NCBI RefSeq assembly: GCF_000371785.1
Contig: NZ_AQUI01000002.1
Span: 3,327,276-3,391,275, forward strand
DNA length: 64,000 bases
Direction of reading: 5' to 3'
Source of the DNA: Actinopolyspora halophila DSM 43834
GTDB taxonomy: Bacteria > Actinomycetota > Actinomycetes > Mycobacteriales > Pseudonocardiaceae
A model generated the notes under the pieces. That model ran no database searches. It was not told the DNA's origin and worked only from the letters and a program-made list of their open reading frames with translations. Made by a program: the position numbers and the translations under genes. Shown piece after piece: positions 59,298 through 64,000 of this stretch. Numbering within the stretch: the first letter of the stretch is position 1; each line of letters begins with the position of its first letter.

Positions 59298-60710
59298 TCA
59301 GCGGGCGATTTCGACGTTCTCCAGCACACCGAGCGCATCCGGGGTGAGCACGGCGGCGGAGTAGTACGCGCTGACCAAGTACGAAGTGACGGCCTTGGCG
59401 TCGAGGCCCATGAACCGCACGTTGAGGCTGGCAGCGTACTCGTCGGGGATGCCGGTCTGGTGCAGCCCGACCACGCCCTGGTGATCCTCCCCGGTGCGCA
59501 TGACCAGGATCGAGCTGGTGTTGGCCGCGCTGATGGGGATCTTGTTGCAGGGCAGCAGCGGAACACCGCGCCAGCCGATCACCCGGGTGCCGTCCACGTC
59601 GAGGCTGTCCGGATAGACCCCCAGGCGGTTGCACTCGCGGCCGAACGCGGCGATGGTGCGCGGGTGGGCGAGGAAAAACTCGGACCTGCGGCGCCGGGAC
59701 AGCAGCTCGTCGAGATCACCCGGCCCGGGCGGACCACCGGTGGTCTGGAGACGCTGCCGCAGATCGGCGTTGTGCAGCAACCCGAACTCGCGGTTGTTGA
59801 TCAGGTCCGCCTCCTGCTGCTCGCGCAGCTCCTCCACCGTCAGCCGCAGCTGCTGATCGAGCTGGTTCATCGGCTGGCTGTACAGGTCGTTGACCCGGGT
59901 GTGCACGCGCAGGATCGTCTGGGCGACGCTGAGCTCGTACTCGCGGGGATTGAGGTCGTAGTCGGCGAACGTGCCGGGCAGCTCGGGCTCGCCGTCGTGC
60001 CCGGCGGACAGCCGCATGACCGCCTCGCCGTGCTTGTTGTGCTCGGGCCGGGTACGGTCGCGCACCCGCTCCAGGTGGGTGCGCAGCGGCTCGGAGCGCT
60101 CGGCGAGCTCGTTCACGGCACGACGGGACAGGCTCAGCACGATGCACGGGGTCAGCGCGGTGGCCGTGACCGGCCAGGCCTCCTGCCCGCCGAGCAGCAC
60201 CTGCTCGCCGAAGTACTCGCCGTCGGCGAGCACGTCCCGCGAGGCCTCGTCCCCGTAGGGGCCCGGGGTGCGGGTGTTGACCTTGCCGTGGGCCAGCAGC
60301 ATCAGCGCATCGGCGGGCTGGCCCGCGGTGGTGATGTTATCGCCCGCGGCGTAGTGGTGCTGGGTGAAGCTGTCGGCCAACGCGGTCAGCACCGTCTCGT
60401 CGTCGAGCTCGCGCAGGGAGGCGATCTCGCGCAGTTCCGGCGGCAGCACGCGGACCTGGTCACCGGTGTTGGAAAACGTCAGCCGCCCGTCGCCGAGCTC
60501 GTAGGTCAACCTGCGGTTGACCCGGTAGGAACCGCTGGTGGTCTCGGTCCAGGGCAGCATGCGCAGCAGCCACCGCGGGCTGATCGACTGCATCTGCGGC
60601 GGCGTCTTCGTCGTCGTCGCCAGGTTGCGTGCTGCCCCGGTACCCAGGCTGAGCTGCTGCTGAGTGTCGTGGGCGGAAGAAGACGCCGTCTCCGGCGCGC
60701 TCTCGGTCAT
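59298..60710 (-). CDS. Family 2B encapsulin shell protein B (HK97 fold with cNMP-binding-like insert)
   Basis: A 470-residue shell protein. A flexible N-terminus precedes the HK97-like fold. Residues about 85-210 are a cyclic-nucleotide-binding-like domain ([45 protein letters not shown]), inserted where family 2B encapsulins carry it (the E-loop). The HK97 part resumes with [34 protein letters not shown] and ends with the conserved [36 protein letters not shown]. The cNMP cassette lacks its usual Arg: EAWPVTATA where RxAxVxA is expected. The ATG at 60710 lies 62 bases after the synthase stop. It forms protein compartments for terpene enzymes in related systems. Confidence 0.88.
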   Translation of the reverse strand: MTESAPETASSSAHDTQQQLSLGTGAARNLATTTKTPPQMQSISPRWLLRMLPWTETTSGSYRVNRRLTYELGDGRLTFSNTGDQVRVLPPELREIASLRELDDETVLTALADSFTQHHYAAGDNITTAGQPADALMLLAHGKVNTRTPGPYGDEASRDVLADGEYFGEQVLLGGQEAWPVTATALTPCIVLSLSRRAVNELAERSEPLRTHLERVRDRTRPEHNKHGEAVMRLSAGHDGEPELPGTFADYDLNPREYELSVAQTILRVHTRVNDLYSQPMNQLDQQLRLTVEELREQQEADLINNREFGLLHNADLRQRLQTTGGPPGPGDLDELLSRRRRSEFFLAHPRTIAAFGRECNRLGVYPDSLDVDGTRVIGWRGVPLLPCNKIPISAANTSSILVMRTGEDHQGVVGLHQTGIPDEYAASLNVRFMGLDAKAVTSYLVSAYYSAAVLTPDALGVLENVEIAR

Positions 60711-60772
60711 GTGGAATCACCCATCGTGTGTCGGGGCGGGAAGCAGGAGCGGGAAAAGGCGGGATTCTTCGC

Positions 60773-63124
<2,352 letters not shown>

Positions 63125-64000
63125 TCAGCTTTCCCGTCCCGTCTGGACGTCGTCCAGCACCGCCAGCGCGTCCGGCACGAGCACCGCGGCGGAGTAGTAG
63201 GTCGAGACCAGGTACGAGATGACGGCCTTCTCGTTGATGCCCATGAACCGCACCGACAGCCCCGACTCGTACTCGTCCGGAAGACCGGTCTGGTGCAGCC
63301 CGACCACGCCCTGGTTGGCCTCACCGGTGCGCATCAGCATGATCGAGGTGGTCCGCTGGCTGCTCATCGGCAGCTTGTTGCACGGGAACAGCGGCACCCC
63401 CCGCCACGCGGGCACCTGGTGCCCACCGATGTCCACATTGGCCGGGTACAACCCGCGGCGGCTGCACTCGCGGCCGAACGCGGCGATGGCCCGCGGGTGA
63501 GCCAGGAAGAACCCGGGTTCCTTCCACACCAGCGACAGCAGCTCGTCCATGTCGTCCGGGGTGGGCGGACCGGTACGGGTGTGGATGCGCTGGCGCAGGT
63601 CGGCGTTGTGCAGCAAGCCGAACTCGCGGTTGTTGACCAGCTCCCGCTCCTGCTCCTCGCGCAACTCCTGAATGGTCAGGCGCAGTTGCTGCTCGGTCTG
63701 GTCCATCGGCTTGTTGTACAGATCCGCGACCCGGCTGTGCACGCGCAACACCGTCTGGGCCACGCTGAGCTCGTACTCGCGGGGCTTGAGCTCGTAGTCG
63801 ACGAACGTGCCCGGCAGGTCCGGCTCTCCGGCGTGCCCGGCGGCCACCGAGACCGCGGCCTCGCCGTCCTCGTTGTGCGCCCCCTGCGGACCGCTTCGCA
63901 GCTGGGCGAGGTGGCTGCGCAGCCCCTCGGACCGGTCCACCACCTCCTGGGCGGACTGGCGCGGCAGCGCCAGCACCGTGCACGGGGTCACGGCCTTGGC
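63125..64000 (-). CDS. Family 2B encapsulin shell protein A (5' part outside the window)
   Basis: The last 291 residues of a second encapsulin, open to the window edge. It corresponds to about residues 184-470 of encapsulin B: the end of the cNMP-like insert ([24 protein letters not shown]), the [26 protein letters not shown] segment, [16 protein letters not shown], and the [30 protein letters not shown] end. The two shells are close paralogues but differ in the 215-240 loop, at the 322-343 region and in the C-terminal tail (GRES against IAR). Its stop is three bases before the geosmin synthase ATG, so shell and enzyme are coupled. Confidence 0.88.
   Translation of the reverse strand, partial: AKAVTPCTVLALPRQSAQEVVDRSEGLRSHLAQLRSGPQGAHNEDGEAAVSVAAGHAGEPDLPGTFVDYELKPREYELSVAQTVLRVHSRVADLYNKPMDQTEQQLRLTIQELREEQERELVNNREFGLLHNADLRQRIHTRTGPPTPDDMDELLSLVWKEPGFFLAHPRAIAAFGRECSRRGLYPANVDIGGHQVPAWRGVPLFPCNKLPMSSQRTTSIMLMRTGEANQGVVGLHQTGLPDEYESGLSVRFMGINEKAVISYLVSTYYSAAVLVPDALAVLDDVQTGRES

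Overview
The window is high-GC DNA with GTG and TTG starts, strong AGGAGG-type ribosome sites and tightly packed operons. It carries a complete-looking actinobacterial type VII (ESX-type) secretion locus, giant LuxR-type regulators, and a geosmin/encapsulin operon. This points to a filamentous actinomycete, most likely of the Pseudonocardiales (Saccharopolyspora/Actinopolyspora-like; the genus is inferred, not shown).

Left part (1-18 kb): small catabolic and accessory operons, each with a visible candidate operator. After the 3' end of a CBS-domain protein come a galactarate/talarate dehydratase, a glucarate dehydratase and their MFS transporter (minus strand). Next are a serine beta-lactamase-like hydrolase with a TetR regulator, a patch of decayed genes (a YwaF-like membrane protein and an IS605-type TnpB with its right end), and a CoA-transferase/enoyl-CoA hydratase pair divergent from a GntR regulator. 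An SLC13/MatC-like carrier appears to share that regulator's operator. A TRAP-type permease operon follows, headed by a rare fusion of a beta-hydroxyacid-dehydrogenase-like protein with an RraA-like aldolase. It is divergent from an IclR gene, and two mirror-image operator copies sit between them. About 1.1 kb after iclR holds no intact gene, only a broken IS200-type TnpA.

Centre (18.7-58.1 kb): the type VII locus. It contains a protein with an ADP-ribosyltransferase-like end, a mycosin, EccC (minus strand), EccD and EccB. Then follow three small WXG100-like proteins, two large WXG/PPE-like proteins, a YbaB/EbfC protein, another WXG100-like protein and a 4,079-residue secreted-toxin candidate. 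The giant has an ESX-type N-terminus, a protein-glutamine-deamidase-like papain fold, a metzincin-like zinc protease and about six large degenerate tandem modules. Two divergent LAL (large LuxR) regulators follow, then an EccA-like AAA+ ATPase whose usual TPR domain is replaced by a right-handed beta-helix. No EccE is visible.

Right end (58.2-64 kb, minus strand): an operon of encapsulin A (cut by the window edge), geosmin synthase, encapsulin B and polyprenyl diphosphate synthase. Both encapsulins are family 2B shells with a cyclic-nucleotide-binding-like insert. The synthase has two copies of [10 protein letters not shown], in its linker and C-terminal tail, which resemble the motif in the disordered tail of 2-methylisoborneol synthases that are encapsulin cargo. 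The arrangement suggests a geosmin-producing protein nanocompartment built from two shell paralogues with its own prenyl-diphosphate supply. I consider this the most exciting system in the window.
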